Source of the DNA: DATDIC01 sp963777625
Lineage (GTDB): Bacteria; Pseudomonadota; Alphaproteobacteria; Acetobacterales; Acetobacteraceae
Length of the DNA: 64,000 nucleotides
Assembly: GCA_963777625.1 (NCBI GenBank)
Contig: CAVZRO010000008.1
Coordinates: forward strand, 248,001 to 312,000
Direction of reading: 5' to 3'
Both the position numbers and the translations under genes were made by a program. A model generated the notes under the pieces. That model did no database searches and was not told the DNA's origin. It saw only the letters and a list, made by a program, of their open reading frames with translations. Below, in pieces: positions 1 through 8,641 of the stretch (position 1 is its first letter; every line of letters begins with the position of its first letter).

Positions 1-88
1 AAGATACGACTCCAGACAGACCCCTGACGATTTCCTTTGCTTGCTCAATCGTCGGCACATCTAGTGCGACGATAAGGCGGTCTGCCAT
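1..88 (-). CDS. pyrF: Orotidine 5'-phosphate decarboxylase, N-terminal part (runs off left edge)
   Basis: Reading the reverse strand from an ATG at 88 gives 29 residues, open to the window edge, beginning MADRLIVALDVP. The R-L-I-V-A-L-D-V-P stretch is the first beta strand of PyrF with its conserved active-site aspartate, and a helix (IEQAKEIV) follows as in the family. PyrF decarboxylates OMP to UMP in the cytoplasm, the last step of pyrimidine synthesis. Only about an eighth of the usual 230 residues is present, so catalytic lysine and phosphate-binding residues cannot be checked. Another in-frame ATG lies farther upstream, but the ATG at 88 fits the family length. Codons are less GC-biased than in neighbouring genes. 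Confidence 0.72.
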   Translation of the reverse strand, partial: MADRLIVALDVPTIEQAKEIVRGLSGVVS

Positions 89-188
89 GCGGTCCGGCAA
101 TCCGCGCGGATTGGTGGAATCGTGCAGACCCATCCCATCAGGCCTATCGCCATCTCTGGTTGCTCCGGTCGTCATCTTTGACCTAGAC

Positions 189-207
189 ATGGTATCATAT
201 GTACCAT
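189..207. promoter_or_regulatory. Small palindrome upstream of pyrF, possible operator
   Basis: ATGGTA at 189-194 and TACCAT at 202-207 are perfect inverted arms around TCATATG. The palindrome lies about 100 bp upstream of the pyrF start in an AT-richer patch. It has the size of a repressor or antitoxin operator, but no regulator is visible nearby, so the role is a guess. Confidence 0.3.
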
Positions 208-310
208 TCAGACCACATCCGTTTATGGAGCAAAGAATCGAAACAGTCGATTCTCGTCAAGGAACTGCCTAAGCACGAAACCCAACCCGCGAGGACGAAA
301 ACTCTAGACC

Positions 311-437
311 CGTCATGCCCGCACCCATCTCGTCATGCCCGCGAAGGCGGGCATCCAGCCGAAAGCCCCGAAATCCCGAGCGTCGCCCCGTCATTCCCGC
401 CCCCTTCCGTCATTCCCGCGAAAGCGGGAATCCAGCC
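311..437. repeat. Dispersed palindromic repeats, family A (two full copies plus a half copy)
   Basis: Two perfect short palindromes, ATGCCCGC-gaag-GCGGGCAT at 335-354 and ATTCCCGC-gaaa-GCGGGAAT at 412-431, are each preceded by CGTC and followed by CCAG. A half copy lies at 311. Read as protein this gives the familiar spurious 'PAKAGIQ' string. Related copies are at 17231, 18731 and 34178. The rest of 89-584 shows no supportable gene. Confidence 0.8.
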
Positions 438-584
438 CGTGTCCATGCAACCGCAACCCCACCACGCCCACCAGCACGAGCATAACGACGGACACTCACC
501 CTCGCGAACGGCTGCTGTTACACATGCAACCCATGGGAGCCGGGCACCATAACGCCCGCCCGCCCGTCCGCGCCACCCGCCAGC

Positions 585-1581
585 TCAATCCACCGCCACG
601 CTCTCCACGCCACCGCCCGGAATCGACCAGCCGTTCCGCAGCTCCTCCAGGTCCCGGCCCACATATTCCCAGAAATCCCACGCCGGATCGAACGTATCCA
701 CCGTGGCCTGCGCGCCAGCCGCCCACGCCCGCCACACCTCCCGCGGATCGAGCGCGCCTTCAAAACTTCCAGCCACATCATTGATCTGCACCTTCAGGTG
801 CCAACTGAAAATCGCCGGAAGAATATGGCCGGCCATCGGATTGTTCCGGTGCATCGACGCGGTGAACGTCGAGGTCAGGATCTCCCCCCGCCCATCGGTA
901 TGATAGCCGGTCAGCACATGCACCGAATCATGCGGCACCGAAAACGCCGCGTTCAGCGCCGTCGCCTCGCCCGGAAACGTATATCCGCTATCGGTGAAAT
1001 GACGCCAGAACGCGTACCCGAACGTATTGCCGCCCAGCCGCCGCAGCCCCTGGAACCGCGCCGCCAGCCCCGGATCGCCGGCATCGCCCTGATACGGCAG
1101 CAGCCAGCTCAGCACATCCCCGCCCGTCCACGGCTGGTTCAGGATGCTCTCCATATTCGCCCGCGTCATGTCCGCGAGCGCCTCCTGCATCCGCTGCTCC
1201 GCCGCCTCGCGCCAACTCGTGCAGATAGCGCTCCTGCACCCCAAGCCTCCGCGCATACCGCAACACCAGATCCAACTTGCCGCGATCGAGCGGCGCATCG
1301 ATCACCGACATCACCACCAGCAGCTTGACGGCATCCTCCGCCAGCGCGGAGCCACCTAGCGCAGCCGCCAGCGCGTCCGGTCCGACCGCGTCTCGCCGTT
1401 CGAACGCCATGCGCGGATCGGCCCCGAACATGTAATGCGCGGCGCTCGCCAGCGCCTTGTCATCGGCCTCGCTCGGTCCCCGCCCGGCGCCCGCGATGCC
1501 ACGCATCGCGCCAAGAATGGCGCCGATCTGCGGCGGTGTCGCATCGGGGATCAACGGCCTGATCGACTGCGCATCCGTCAT
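585..1581 (-). pseudogene. TerB-like/Coq4-like fusion protein, frameshifted
   Basis: Translation begins at an ATG at 1581 (MTDAQSIRPL) after a purine-rich GGGGGATGATGGGG stretch. The first about 125 residues are helical and resemble TerB-type tellurite-resistance domains (weak call). Near 1207 the frame breaks: the protein continues in another frame with REAAEQRMQEAL and runs to the stop at 585. This second part carries HDSVHVLTGYHTDGRGE, matching the Coq4 metal motif HDxxHx11E. Coq4 family proteins take part in ubiquinone synthesis at the membrane. The break sits in a CG-rich run (GGCGCGAGG), and losing one CG pair would explain it. Either the gene is dead or the base calls are wrong. Full length would be about 332 residues. 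Confidence 0.6.
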
Positions 1582-1631
1582 GCTTCGGCGTTCCCCATCA
1601 TCCCCCCCGATAACCCGAATGCGTCCCCGTC

Positions 1632-2255
1632 TCACGCGCTGCGCGGCACGGCATACTCCGCCGGACAGGTCGCCACGAACTCCGGCCGCGCCTCGCACTG
1701 CGCGGACAGCGCATCGAGCCCCGGATAGCGACCGCCCGGCATCAGGTCGGGGTCCGTCATCCGCACGTAGCGGATCATGCAGGCCGTGGTAATCCGCGCC
1801 TGATCGATGTCCGCGCCCGCCGCCCATGGCTCCGCCTCCAGCGCTTCGATCGCGCCCGCCGCCTGCGTCCGGCAACGCTCGATCCAGTCCGCCCAGCGAT
1901 ACCCGGACGGGCGGATAAGTCGCTCGTACGCAGCCGCCCCGGCCTTGTCGATCGCGCCCGTTGCCAGCGCGACGCGGCGCAGCACGCTCCGACGCTCCGC
2001 CCCCGCTGCCGGCACCAGCGCCCGCTCCACCCCCACCGCCTGATCGAGCCAATCCAGGATGGCCGACGAATCGATCAGGACCTCGCCATCCTCCAGCACC
2101 AGCGACGGAATGCGCCCCAGCGGATTGACCCGCCGCATCGCGTCGAAATCAGCGAACACCGAGCGCGTGTCGTGCTCGTACGTGAACCCCAGCACTCGCA
2201 ACGACACCGCCACCCGGCGAACGAACGGCGAATCATATTGTCCGACCAGTATCAT
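1632..2255 (-). CDS. Glutathione S-transferase family protein
   Basis: The 207-residue protein starts MILVGQYDSPFVRRV, the thioredoxin-like N-terminal fold of GSTs with a serine (S9) where the catalytic Ser/Cys normally sits. NPLGRIPSLVLEDGE contains the cis-proline (IP) and EDG segment that bind glutathione, followed by DSSAILDWLD. The all-helical C-terminal domain follows to the end. Length is typical of bacterial GSTs. Substrate is unknown; these enzymes conjugate or reduce electrophiles with glutathione in the cytoplasm. It lies 50 bp downstream of the ATG of the frameshifted Coq4-like gene in the direction of that gene's upstream side, so the two could share a transcript. Confidence 0.85.
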   Translation of the reverse strand: MILVGQYDSPFVRRVAVSLRVLGFTYEHDTRSVFADFDAMRRVNPLGRIPSLVLEDGEVLIDSSAILDWLDQAVGVERALVPAAGAERRSVLRRVALATGAIDKAGAAAYERLIRPSGYRWADWIERCRTQAAGAIEALEAEPWAAGADIDQARITTACMIRYVRMTDPDLMPGGRYPGLDALSAQCEARPEFVATCPAEYAVPRSA

Positions 2256-2452
2256 GGGTCCGGATCATACCGGTTCACCCGCATCTGTCACCGTCTTTCC
2301 CCAGGAAAGCGATCCCACCCTCGCGCCGTCGAAACCGCGCCGCCTCGTTGCGCCCGATATCGTCGCGCGCCGCCGCGGCTGCGATTTCTCTTGCCCCACG
2401 CGGGATCGGGTGGCACAGCCCTCCGACGCAAGCGGACGGAGGATGACGGCTC

Positions 2453-2881
2453 ATGAGTGACGCCTATTCGGGAACCTGCTTCTGCGGCGCCGTGGAGCTT
2501 CGGGTCAGCGGCCAGCCCAATGCCATGGGCTATTGCCATTGCAGATCGTGCCGCTCCTGGTCGGGCGGCCCGGTCAATGCGTTCACGCTCTGGCCGGTCG
2601 AAGCCGTGCAAGTGACCAAGGGCGCCGAAAACGTCGCGACATATCACAAGACGGACATGAGCTTCCGCCAGTACTGCCGGCTCTGCGGCGGTCACCTGAT
2701 GGCCGCCCATCCTCCGCTGAAGATGATCGATGTTTTTGCCGCAACCATTCCGGACCTCGCCTTCGCGCCGCAGGTGCACGTCAACTACGCGGAAACCGTG
2801 CTGCCGATGCGCGACGGGCTGCCGAAGCTGAAGGACTTCCCCGCCGAGTTCGGCGGATCCGGCGACGTCGTCCCCGAATAG
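2453..2881 (+). CDS. GFA family (CENP-V/GFA zinc-binding) protein
   Basis: This 142-residue protein has the Mss4-like zinc pattern: GTCFCGAV near residue 8, YCHCRSCR near 27, and YCRLCGG near 71. These cysteines bind the zinc ions of the GFA/CENP-V fold. Family members include a protein once named glutathione-dependent formaldehyde-activating enzyme, but most have no proven reaction. The start ATG is preceded by CGGAGGATGACGGCTC, giving a good ribosome-binding site (GGAGG). It is divergent from the GST gene with about 200 bp between, which shows no other gene. Confidence 0.85.
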   Translation: MSDAYSGTCFCGAVELRVSGQPNAMGYCHCRSCRSWSGGPVNAFTLWPVEAVQVTKGAENVATYHKTDMSFRQYCRLCGGHLMAAHPPLKMIDVFAATIPDLAFAPQVHVNYAETVLPMRDGLPKLKDFPAEFGGSGDVVPE

Positions 2882-2944
2882 GCCAGCCCGAACGGCCGGA
2901 TCAATCCACCCAGCGGCGCAAATGTCGTCGCGTATTCCACCACG

Positions 2945-3523
2945 ATGGGCTATCTATGGCCGGAAAGTCGCCACGAGGGGGCGGTGGTGAGAACCCAGGC
3001 AATCGCGAAAACCACGCTGCACGAACGCGCGACGCACGAACTCAAGGAGTTCGTGGTTCTCGTGGTCTATCTCTACATCACCCTCGGTGCGGTGATCCTG
3101 ATGAAGATGGCGGTGCTGCACACCCAGGGCATCGAAGTCGCCCCTTGGGGCCTCGCTATCGTCAAGGCCCTGTTGCTGGCGAAATTCATCCTGGTCGGCC
3201 GCGCCATGAAGATCGGCGAGCGCGCCACGACGAGGCCGCTGATCTGGCCTACGCTTTACCGGTCAGGCGCGTTCCTGGTGCTGCTGGTCATCCTGACCAT
3301 CATCGAGGAAGCAGTCGTCGGCCTGTTCCACCACCAATCGATCGCCGCCTCGCTCAGCGAACTCGCCGGTCCTCGGCTGGAGGAAACGGTTGTCGGTATT
3401 TTGATCGTGTTGCTGGTGCTCGTTCCGTATTTCGCGTTCCGCGTCCTTGGCGAGGAGATCGGCGAAGACCGACTGATCCGGATGTTCTTTGTCGAACGGA
3501 AGCCACCCGAGCCGATAGCGTAA
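2945..3523 (+). CDS. Four-helix inner-membrane protein, unknown function
   Basis: The protein has about 178-192 residues depending on the start. The ATG at 2945 has no clear ribosome-binding site; GTG at 2987, behind CGAGGGGG, may be the true start and would begin VRTQAIAKTTLHERATHELKEF. Hydrophobic segments are visible around residues 38-55, 65-80, 100-118 and 145-162 (numbered from 2945), suggesting a small four-pass membrane protein with an acidic C-terminal tail (GEEIGEDRLI). I do not recognise a named family. It lies 19 bp upstream of the formylglycine-generating enzyme homologue on the same strand, so the two are probably co-transcribed. Confidence 0.65.
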   Translation: MGYLWPESRHEGAVVRTQAIAKTTLHERATHELKEFVVLVVYLYITLGAVILMKMAVLHTQGIEVAPWGLAIVKALLLAKFILVGRAMKIGERATTRPLIWPTLYRSGAFLVLLVILTIIEEAVVGLFHHQSIAASLSELAGPRLEETVVGILIVLLVLVPYFAFRVLGEEIGEDRLIRMFFVERKPPEPIA

Positions 3524-3542
3524 AGCACAAACGGGGATAGCG

Positions 3543-4439
3543 ATGCAGTGGATTCCGGGCGGCACCTTCCGGATGGGCGCTGACGGATCCTATCCGGAAG
3601 AGGCCCCTGTACATGCCGCGACTGTCGGCGGCTTCTGGATGGACGCGCACGCTGTCACCAACGCGGAGTTCGCTGCGTTCGTCGAGGCGACCGGCTATCG
3701 CACCGTTGCCGAGCGACCGCTCGACCCCACGCTGTACCCAGGCGCCCAGCCCGAGCTGCTCACGCCCGGCTCGGCGGTATTCGTCATGCCGACCGGCCGT
3801 GTGGATATGCGCGATGTCCGCAACCGGTGGGCGTATCTACCCGGCGCCAACTGGTTCCATCCGGACGGTCCTGGCAGCACGCTCGCCGGACGCGAGCAGC
3901 AGCCGGTGGTGCATGTCGCGTTCGAGGACGCGGCTGCGTACGCCGCCTGGGCCGGAAAACAACTGCCGACCGAAGCCGAGTGGGAATTTGCCGCGCGCGG
4001 CGGGCTGGATGGCGCAACCTTCTGCTGGGGCGATGAGTTCACGCCGGGCGGCCGTTACATGGCCAACACCTGGCAAGGAACGTTTCCCCTCCACGATGCC
4101 GGCGAAGACGGGTTCGTCGGCCGCGCCCCGGTCGGCTCGTTCCCGCCAAATGGTTACGGCCTCTACGACATGACGGGGAACGTCTGGGAATGGACGGCTG
4201 ACTGGTATTCTTCCCGCCATCCAGCCGAGCCGGAGTCGCCGTGCTGCGTCCCCGAGGCATCAAGCTACGATCCGCAGCAGCCTGCCGTGCGCATCCCCCG
4301 CAAGGTGATCAAAGGCGGCTCTTATCTCTGCGCGCCCAACTATTGTCGCCGCTACCGGCCCGCGGCCCGGCATCCGCAGATGATCGATACAGCCACCTGC
4401 CATATCGGCTTCCGCTGCATCCTTCGGCCACCTCAATGA
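3543..4439 (+). CDS. Formylglycine-generating enzyme (SUMF1/FGE family)
   Basis: The 298-residue protein opens with WIPGGTFRMGAD, the usual FGE-sulfatase domain start. It contains the core PTEAEWEFAARGG near 140, the metal-binding region GLYDMTGNVWEWTADW near 205 and KGGSYLCAPNYCRRYRPAAR near 257. C263 and C268 correspond to the copper-binding redox cysteine pair of true aerobic FGEs (C272/C277 in the Streptomyces enzyme), which many relatives in this superfamily lack. The predicted role is to oxidise the cysteine in CxAxR/CxPxR sulfatase motifs to formylglycine. A sulfatase with CTAGR is encoded at 45692-47389 in this window. No secretion signal is seen, fitting a cytoplasmic enzyme. Confidence 0.88.
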   Translation: MQWIPGGTFRMGADGSYPEEAPVHAATVGGFWMDAHAVTNAEFAAFVEATGYRTVAERPLDPTLYPGAQPELLTPGSAVFVMPTGRVDMRDVRNRWAYLPGANWFHPDGPGSTLAGREQQPVVHVAFEDAAAYAAWAGKQLPTEAEWEFAARGGLDGATFCWGDEFTPGGRYMANTWQGTFPLHDAGEDGFVGRAPVGSFPPNGYGLYDMTGNVWEWTADWYSSRHPAEPESPCCVPEASSYDPQQPAVRIPRKVIKGGSYLCAPNYCRRYRPAARHPQMIDTATCHIGFRCILRPPQ

Positions 4440-4490
4440 GCTGGCCAGTCACGGGCTGTTCACCCCCCACCGTCATGGCGCTCCGCCGTT

Positions 4491-4560
4491 CCGTCATGGC
4501 CGGGACAAGCCTGGACAAGCCCGGCCATGACGGGGGGGCAGCATCAACGCGGGTTGGAAT
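4491..4560. repeat. Dispersed repeat, family B, extended about 70-bp form
   Basis: A palindrome beginning CCGTCATGGCCGGGACAAGC and ending GCCCGGCCATGACGG occupies 4491-4533 and is followed by GCAGCATCAACGCGGGTT. The same palindrome plus flank occurs in opposite orientation at about 8480-8553, so the mobile or shared unit is longer than the hairpin. The remaining part of the 4440-4829 gap shows no gene. Confidence 0.75.
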
Positions 4561-4829
4561 AAGTCTCGGTGAGGTCGGACCAGGGGGAGGTTGCCGCGCG
4601 CGGGCGAGCGAGAGCATTTGAGTTCGAGCGCACCGGCCGGCTTGACAATCGGCACAACCGGAACCGCCGCGCGTTCGTGTCTCCGGGGCGAATTCTTCGC
4701 GTGCTTCGTCGCCATGACACCGGAACGGCGACGCGGTTCAAGAGTTGGGACACAGGTCGCGTGGTATGGTGTGTAACGTTTTGGTTGCGGCAAGCGGCGG
4801 AGAAGGGGAGCCGTGTTGGCGGGTGCCGG

Positions 4830-6077
4830 TCAGAAGGTTGCAGATGTCAGCGTGTCGCCGGCGCCGAGGTCTTGATAGCCGGGGGGGAATTTCTGCCAGG
4901 AATACCCTTTCTTGCCCAGTTCGTAGCCGACCCCGAACAACGCTTGCATATACGCCGGGTCGAACGGCGTCTCGAGCTTCATGTCGAAGGACGATGGAAT
5001 ATTGGCTAAATTGAAATCGATTTCGTCGCGCGTGGCGGCAATATAGATACGGTAGATATCACCCACGCCTTGGGTGTGAATAAGCGACCCGATGGCGCGG
5101 CCGGCAATGCTGAGCGTTTTGCGCTTGATCTCCTCCCAATGCGGATCAAGACGCGCGTTGCGGATGACGTAGAGATGGCGAGACCGTATCAGCCCGTGTT
5201 TCTGAGCCTGAACGTTCAATTGAAGCGATGGCGGATAAACAAACACTTGCGCGCTCGCACCGCCGTCGACGTGCATTTCCTGATAGGGGCGGCCATTCAC
5301 CTCGACATCGATCATTTCGGGCGGAAAAGCACCCGGTATGGCAGCCGAGGCGATCAGGATCTGCTGCACCAGACGCAGCACGCCAGGACGTCCGCTCGCG
5401 GCGAGCTTGCCGATGTTCCAAATGACCGGACGGCCCTCGTCGAGGTTTGTCGTGCCGATAAGCAATAACCGGCCTTGCTGGTATTCGGCCGCGATCTCGT
5501 CGAGCAGCGATGGCGTAACCAAACCGGCGATCGTCTGCCGGAGCGGCGCGTTGGAATTGAGCGCATCGTCGGTCACCGCAGCAAGCAAGCCACGATTTAC
5601 CAGGACATCGTCGGCGGAGATTTGCGTGTATACCGCTCGAAGTTGCGGATCGTAACGGGGTCCGAGGAAGGCGAACGGGGCAGTCAGTGCCCCCGTGCTT
5701 ATCCCGGTGACGAGTTTGAATTCCGGACGTGATCCCTGCGCCGTCCAGCCAACCAGCAGCCCGGCGCCAAAGGCGCCATCTTCGCCGCCGCCGGAAACCG
5801 CGAGATATGATGCCGGCGGCAATGGACCCGTGTGCCCGCCGGCTCGGTATGCGGCAAGCTCTCGGTCGTACGATGCCTTGCCTTCGGCAATCAGCACTGG
5901 CGAATCCTCGTCGCCCCAATACCTGATGTCGCGCAGCCCGAGGACGGTAACCTCGGACTCGTCCTGCGGCGGGACCGCGGCCTGGCGTGGCAACGCCGAA
6001 CAAGCCGTCAGAACACTGAAGGCGGCCGCATTGATGGCGAGGAATGATCGGCGGCCCAGAGCCACGTGGCGGGTCAT
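4830..6077 (-). CDS. Patatin-like phospholipase lipoprotein, copy 1
   Basis: The 415-residue protein has a twin-arginine-like N-terminus (GRRSFLAINAAAF) leading into the lipobox LTAC with Cys25, so it is probably exported and lipid-anchored. Patatin features are the oxyanion loop SGGGEDGAFGAGLL near 97, the nucleophile elbow GISTGAL near 125 and the dyad aspartate in HVDGGASAQ near 272. Patatins hydrolyse acyl esters of lipids with a Ser-Asp dyad. It is 93% identical (29 differences by hand alignment) to the gene at 17341-18588, with conserved bases reaching about 25 bp upstream of the ATG. It is a single gene with no obvious operon partner. Confidence 0.88.
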   Translation of the reverse strand: MTRHVALGRRSFLAINAAAFSVLTACSALPRQAAVPPQDESEVTVLGLRDIRYWGDEDSPVLIAEGKASYDRELAAYRAGGHTGPLPPASYLAVSGGGEDGAFGAGLLVGWTAQGSRPEFKLVTGISTGALTAPFAFLGPRYDPQLRAVYTQISADDVLVNRGLLAAVTDDALNSNAPLRQTIAGLVTPSLLDEIAAEYQQGRLLLIGTTNLDEGRPVIWNIGKLAASGRPGVLRLVQQILIASAAIPGAFPPEMIDVEVNGRPYQEMHVDGGASAQVFVYPPSLQLNVQAQKHGLIRSRHLYVIRNARLDPHWEEIKRKTLSIAGRAIGSLIHTQGVGDIYRIYIAATRDEIDFNLANIPSSFDMKLETPFDPAYMQALFGVGYELGKKGYSWQKFPPGYQDLGAGDTLTSATF

Positions 6078-6260
6078 AATGGTTTACCTGCGGAAGGCTC
6101 TAGAGGCGGAACGTCACCATAAACGGCGGTGCGCCGAACGACAAATCCCTGATGATCGCGGTGGCAGAGTTATAGCAGACCGTCTTGAGGGTTACTCATC
6201 CTGCCGGTGTTGCCCGAAGTAAGGTGAAGCGAACGAGCGGTGCGGTGGGCGACAAAAGTC

Positions 6261-6301
6261 GTTGATGGCCGGGACAAGCCAGGCTTGTCCCGGCCATCAA
6301 C
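6261..6301. repeat. Dispersed repeat, family B, perfect 20-bp inverted repeat
   Basis: GTTGATGGCCGGGACAAGCC at 6261-6280 and its exact reverse complement at 6282-6301 are separated by one base. The repeat ends 8 bp before homology to a sugar permease begins and therefore marks the edge of that gene remnant. Confidence 0.85.
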
Positions 6302-6309
6302 GCCTCCCT

Positions 6310-6710
6310 GCATTTACCTGACCTTCAACCTGTCCCTGGTGATCTGGCTCATGCGCCCGTATTTCGAGAATGCGCCACGGGCGCTGGAAGAAGCCGCCTG
6401 GATCGACGGAGCGACCTACTGGCAGGCCATGCGCCGCGTCGTGCTGCCGACTGCCGCACCCGGGCTGGCCGCCACCGCTATTCTCTGGTTCGTCTTTTCC
6501 TGGAACGACTTCTTCTTCGCGCTGATCCTGACCCGCTCCGACGCGATGACCGCGCCCGTCGCGGTGGTCAATTTCATGAACTACATGGGCTGGGACTGGG
6601 GACGCATCGCGGCCGGCGGCACCATGGTGATGCTGCCGGTGCTGCTGTTCTCACTCGCCGTGCGGCGCTACCTGGTCAGCGGCCTGACGGCTGGCGCGGT
6701 GAAGGGCTGA
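6310..6710 (+). pseudogene. Sugar ABC transporter permease remnant (CUT1/MalG type, C-terminal half)
   Basis: From IYLTFNLSLVIWLM to the stop the reading frame matches the last about 130 residues of MalG-like permeases. It includes the EAA loop EEAAWIDGATYWQAMRRVVL and LPTAAPGL, which contact the ATPase, and two further membrane helices. The normal protein is about 270-300 residues. Here the N-terminal half, the other permease, the binding protein and the ATPase are absent. Upstream of the homology the frame reads through the family B repeat, so this is a truncated remnant. The open frame from 6240 has no plausible translation start for a working protein. Confidence 0.8.
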
Positions 6711-6712
6711 CC

Positions 6713-6765
6713 ATACCAGCGGCCCGACTACACCCGAACGAGTCCAGACCTCGGGCCGCTGGTAT
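6713..6765. terminator. Bidirectional terminator-like inverted repeat
   Basis: ATACCAGCGGCCCGA at 6713-6727 and its perfect reverse complement at 6751-6765 form a 15-bp stem with a 23-nt loop. The repeat fills the gap between the convergent permease remnant and the MFS gene. The arms lack a U run beyond the AT ends, so strength is uncertain. Confidence 0.6.
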
Positions 6766-8330
6766 CAGTGAGCCAGCGCCGCCGGCTCGTTGGCCGCGGA
6801 GGTGCGCAGCGCCAGGTCGCGCATCCCCAACGCCACCACCAGCGCGATCGCCATCGCCACGGCGCAGGCCAGGAAAGCGATGTGGAACGCCCCGGCCATC
6901 GCCGTGTGCACATGCGGCAGCATCGCCGGGGTCAGGCTGTCCAATGGGCCGCCGCTCTGGCGCACCTCGCCGATGTCGATATGCGCGGTGATGCCGGCGT
7001 CCCGGAGGCGCGCGGCGAAGCCGCCGGCCAGCAAGGCGCCCACCAGCGTGCTGCCGAAGGCACCGCCCATCGAGCGCAGGAACAGCACGCAGCCGGTCGC
7101 CGCTCCGACATCGCGCTGGGCGGCCGCGTTCTGCACGCAGACCAGGGCGCTGGGCATCACCATGCCGACGCCGAACCCCAGAAATAGCTGGAAGGCCACG
7201 AGGACGAAGCGCGGCGTGTCCGCGTCGATCAGCGCCAGCAGGCCAAACCCGACCACGCAGGCGGCAAGTCCGGCGATCATGATCCCCTTCATCTTGCCGC
7301 GCCGGCGGGCCAGCGCACCCGCGCACCAGGCGCCGATGCAGTTCGAGCCCAGGAACGGCACCACCAGCGCGCCCGAGGACGCGGCGTCCACGCCGCGCAC
7401 GAGTTGAAAGAACAGCGGCAGCAGGAAGCTGCCGCCGAACAGCGCGAAGGCGCCGAAGAAGGCGATGGCAACGCCGCGCACGAAAACCGCGTTGGCGAAC
7501 AGCCGGGGCGGCAGCAGCGGATCGGGGAAGCGACGTTCCTGCGCCGTCAGCGCCACCAACAGCCCGAGGCCGGCCAGGCCGAGGCCGAAGACCGGCCAGG
7601 ACACCCACGGCATCTCGACGCCGCCCCAGCTCAGAACCAGCAGCCAGCAACTGATCGCACCGGTCAGCAGTCCCGCGCCGGCCCAGTCGATCCGCACCTG
7701 GCTCGCGCGCGGCTGCAGCAGCCGGAGCGCGCGCTCGCACAGCACCATGGCGATCAGTGCCAGCGGCAGGTTCATCCAGAATATCCACCGCCAGGACAGA
7801 TGATCGGTTGCCCACCCCCCGACGATCGGACCGGCGATCGAGGCAATGCCCCAGGTGGAGGCCATGTAGCCCTGATAGCGGCCACGCTCGCGCGGGCTGA
7901 CCACGTCGGCGATCGCCGCCTGGGCCATCGCCATCAGCCCGGCGCCGCCCACCCCTTGCAGTGCGCGGGCGGCGATGAGCTGCGGCAGATTGGCGGCCAT
8001 CGCGCAGCACGCCGAGGCGACGAAGAACACCGCCAGCGCGATCAGCAGCAATATCCGGCGCCCGTAAATGTCCGACAGCTTGCCGTAGATCGGCGTCATC
8101 GCCGTCGACGTCAGCAGATAGGCCGAAACGATCCAGGCGAGATGCCCGAACCCGTTCAGGTCGGCGGCAATGGCGGGAACGGCGGGAATGACCACGGTCT
8201 GGTCGATCGCAGCGAGGAAGATGCACAGCAGAATGCCGGTGATTACACGCAGGATCTGCTGATGGGTGAAGCGGGCGCGAGCCGGCGCCTGAGCCGGCAT
8301 GGATAGGGATTGCGTGCCTGAGCCATCCAT
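6765..8330 (-). CDS. DHA2 family MFS drug exporter (EmrB/QacA type)
   Basis: From the ATG at 8330 the protein has 521 residues and about 14 hydrophobic segments. Signature motifs are AAIDQTVVIPAVPAI in helix 1 (motif D1), YGKLSDIYGRRILL (motif A) near 80, ARALQGVGGAG (motif B) and GWATDHLSWRWIFWMNLP (motif C region through helix 6). These belong to 14-helix proton-driven multidrug exporters. The start is uncertain because the frame is open for another 500 bp upstream; MDGSGTQSL fits the family length, and another Met is at 8300. No adaptor or outer-membrane gene is adjacent. A 48-bp piece of a related gene is at 21209-21256. Confidence 0.88.
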   Translation of the reverse strand: MDGSGTQSLSMPAQAPARARFTHQQILRVITGILLCIFLAAIDQTVVIPAVPAIAADLNGFGHLAWIVSAYLLTSTAMTPIYGKLSDIYGRRILLLIALAVFFVASACCAMAANLPQLIAARALQGVGGAGLMAMAQAAIADVVSPRERGRYQGYMASTWGIASIAGPIVGGWATDHLSWRWIFWMNLPLALIAMVLCERALRLLQPRASQVRIDWAGAGLLTGAISCWLLVLSWGGVEMPWVSWPVFGLGLAGLGLLVALTAQERRFPDPLLPPRLFANAVFVRGVAIAFFGAFALFGGSFLLPLFFQLVRGVDAASSGALVVPFLGSNCIGAWCAGALARRRGKMKGIMIAGLAACVVGFGLLALIDADTPRFVLVAFQLFLGFGVGMVMPSALVCVQNAAAQRDVGAATGCVLFLRSMGGAFGSTLVGALLAGGFAARLRDAGITAHIDIGEVRQSGGPLDSLTPAMLPHVHTAMAGAFHIAFLACAVAMAIALVVALGMRDLALRTSAANEPAALAH

Positions 8331-8479
8331 CTGTGTTTTCGTCCCGAGCGAACGCTGCGTCGGCACGAATATGGTGCAGTGCAGCATGCCGCGGGAGCGC
8401 CGCTCGCTCAACCCTGCTGCGCGGCATCCGGGTGGAACCACGCTGGCTTGCGAATGAGAGCGTGATCGCTTGAGGCGTA

Positions 8480-8553
8480 CTAGCAACCCGCGTTGATGCT
8501 GACCCTTTCCGTCATGACTGGGCTTGTCCTGGCTTGGCCCGGCCATGGCGGTG
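8480..8553. repeat. Dispersed repeat, family B, extended form, inverted relative to 4491
   Basis: AACCCGCGTTGATGCTGA followed by a decayed CCGTCATGACTGGGCTTGTC palindrome mirrors the element at 4491-4560. Degenerate half copies (GGCCGTGACGG, GGCCATTACGG) follow to about 8600. The 8331-8641 gap otherwise shows no gene. Confidence 0.65.
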
Positions 8554-8641
8554 AGGGCCCGGCCGTGACGGTGGGGGCCGGCCATTACGGCTGGGGCGAG
8601 ACTATGACGGTTGTTGGCGAGGGTGACGAAAGGCCCGTGGG

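Noticed and set aside
199..552. Open frame on the plus strand starting MYHSDHIRLWSKE
   Set aside because: Most of it is translation of family A palindromes (VIPAKAGIQ-type strings), a classic spurious product; the first 25 residues alone match nothing I know.
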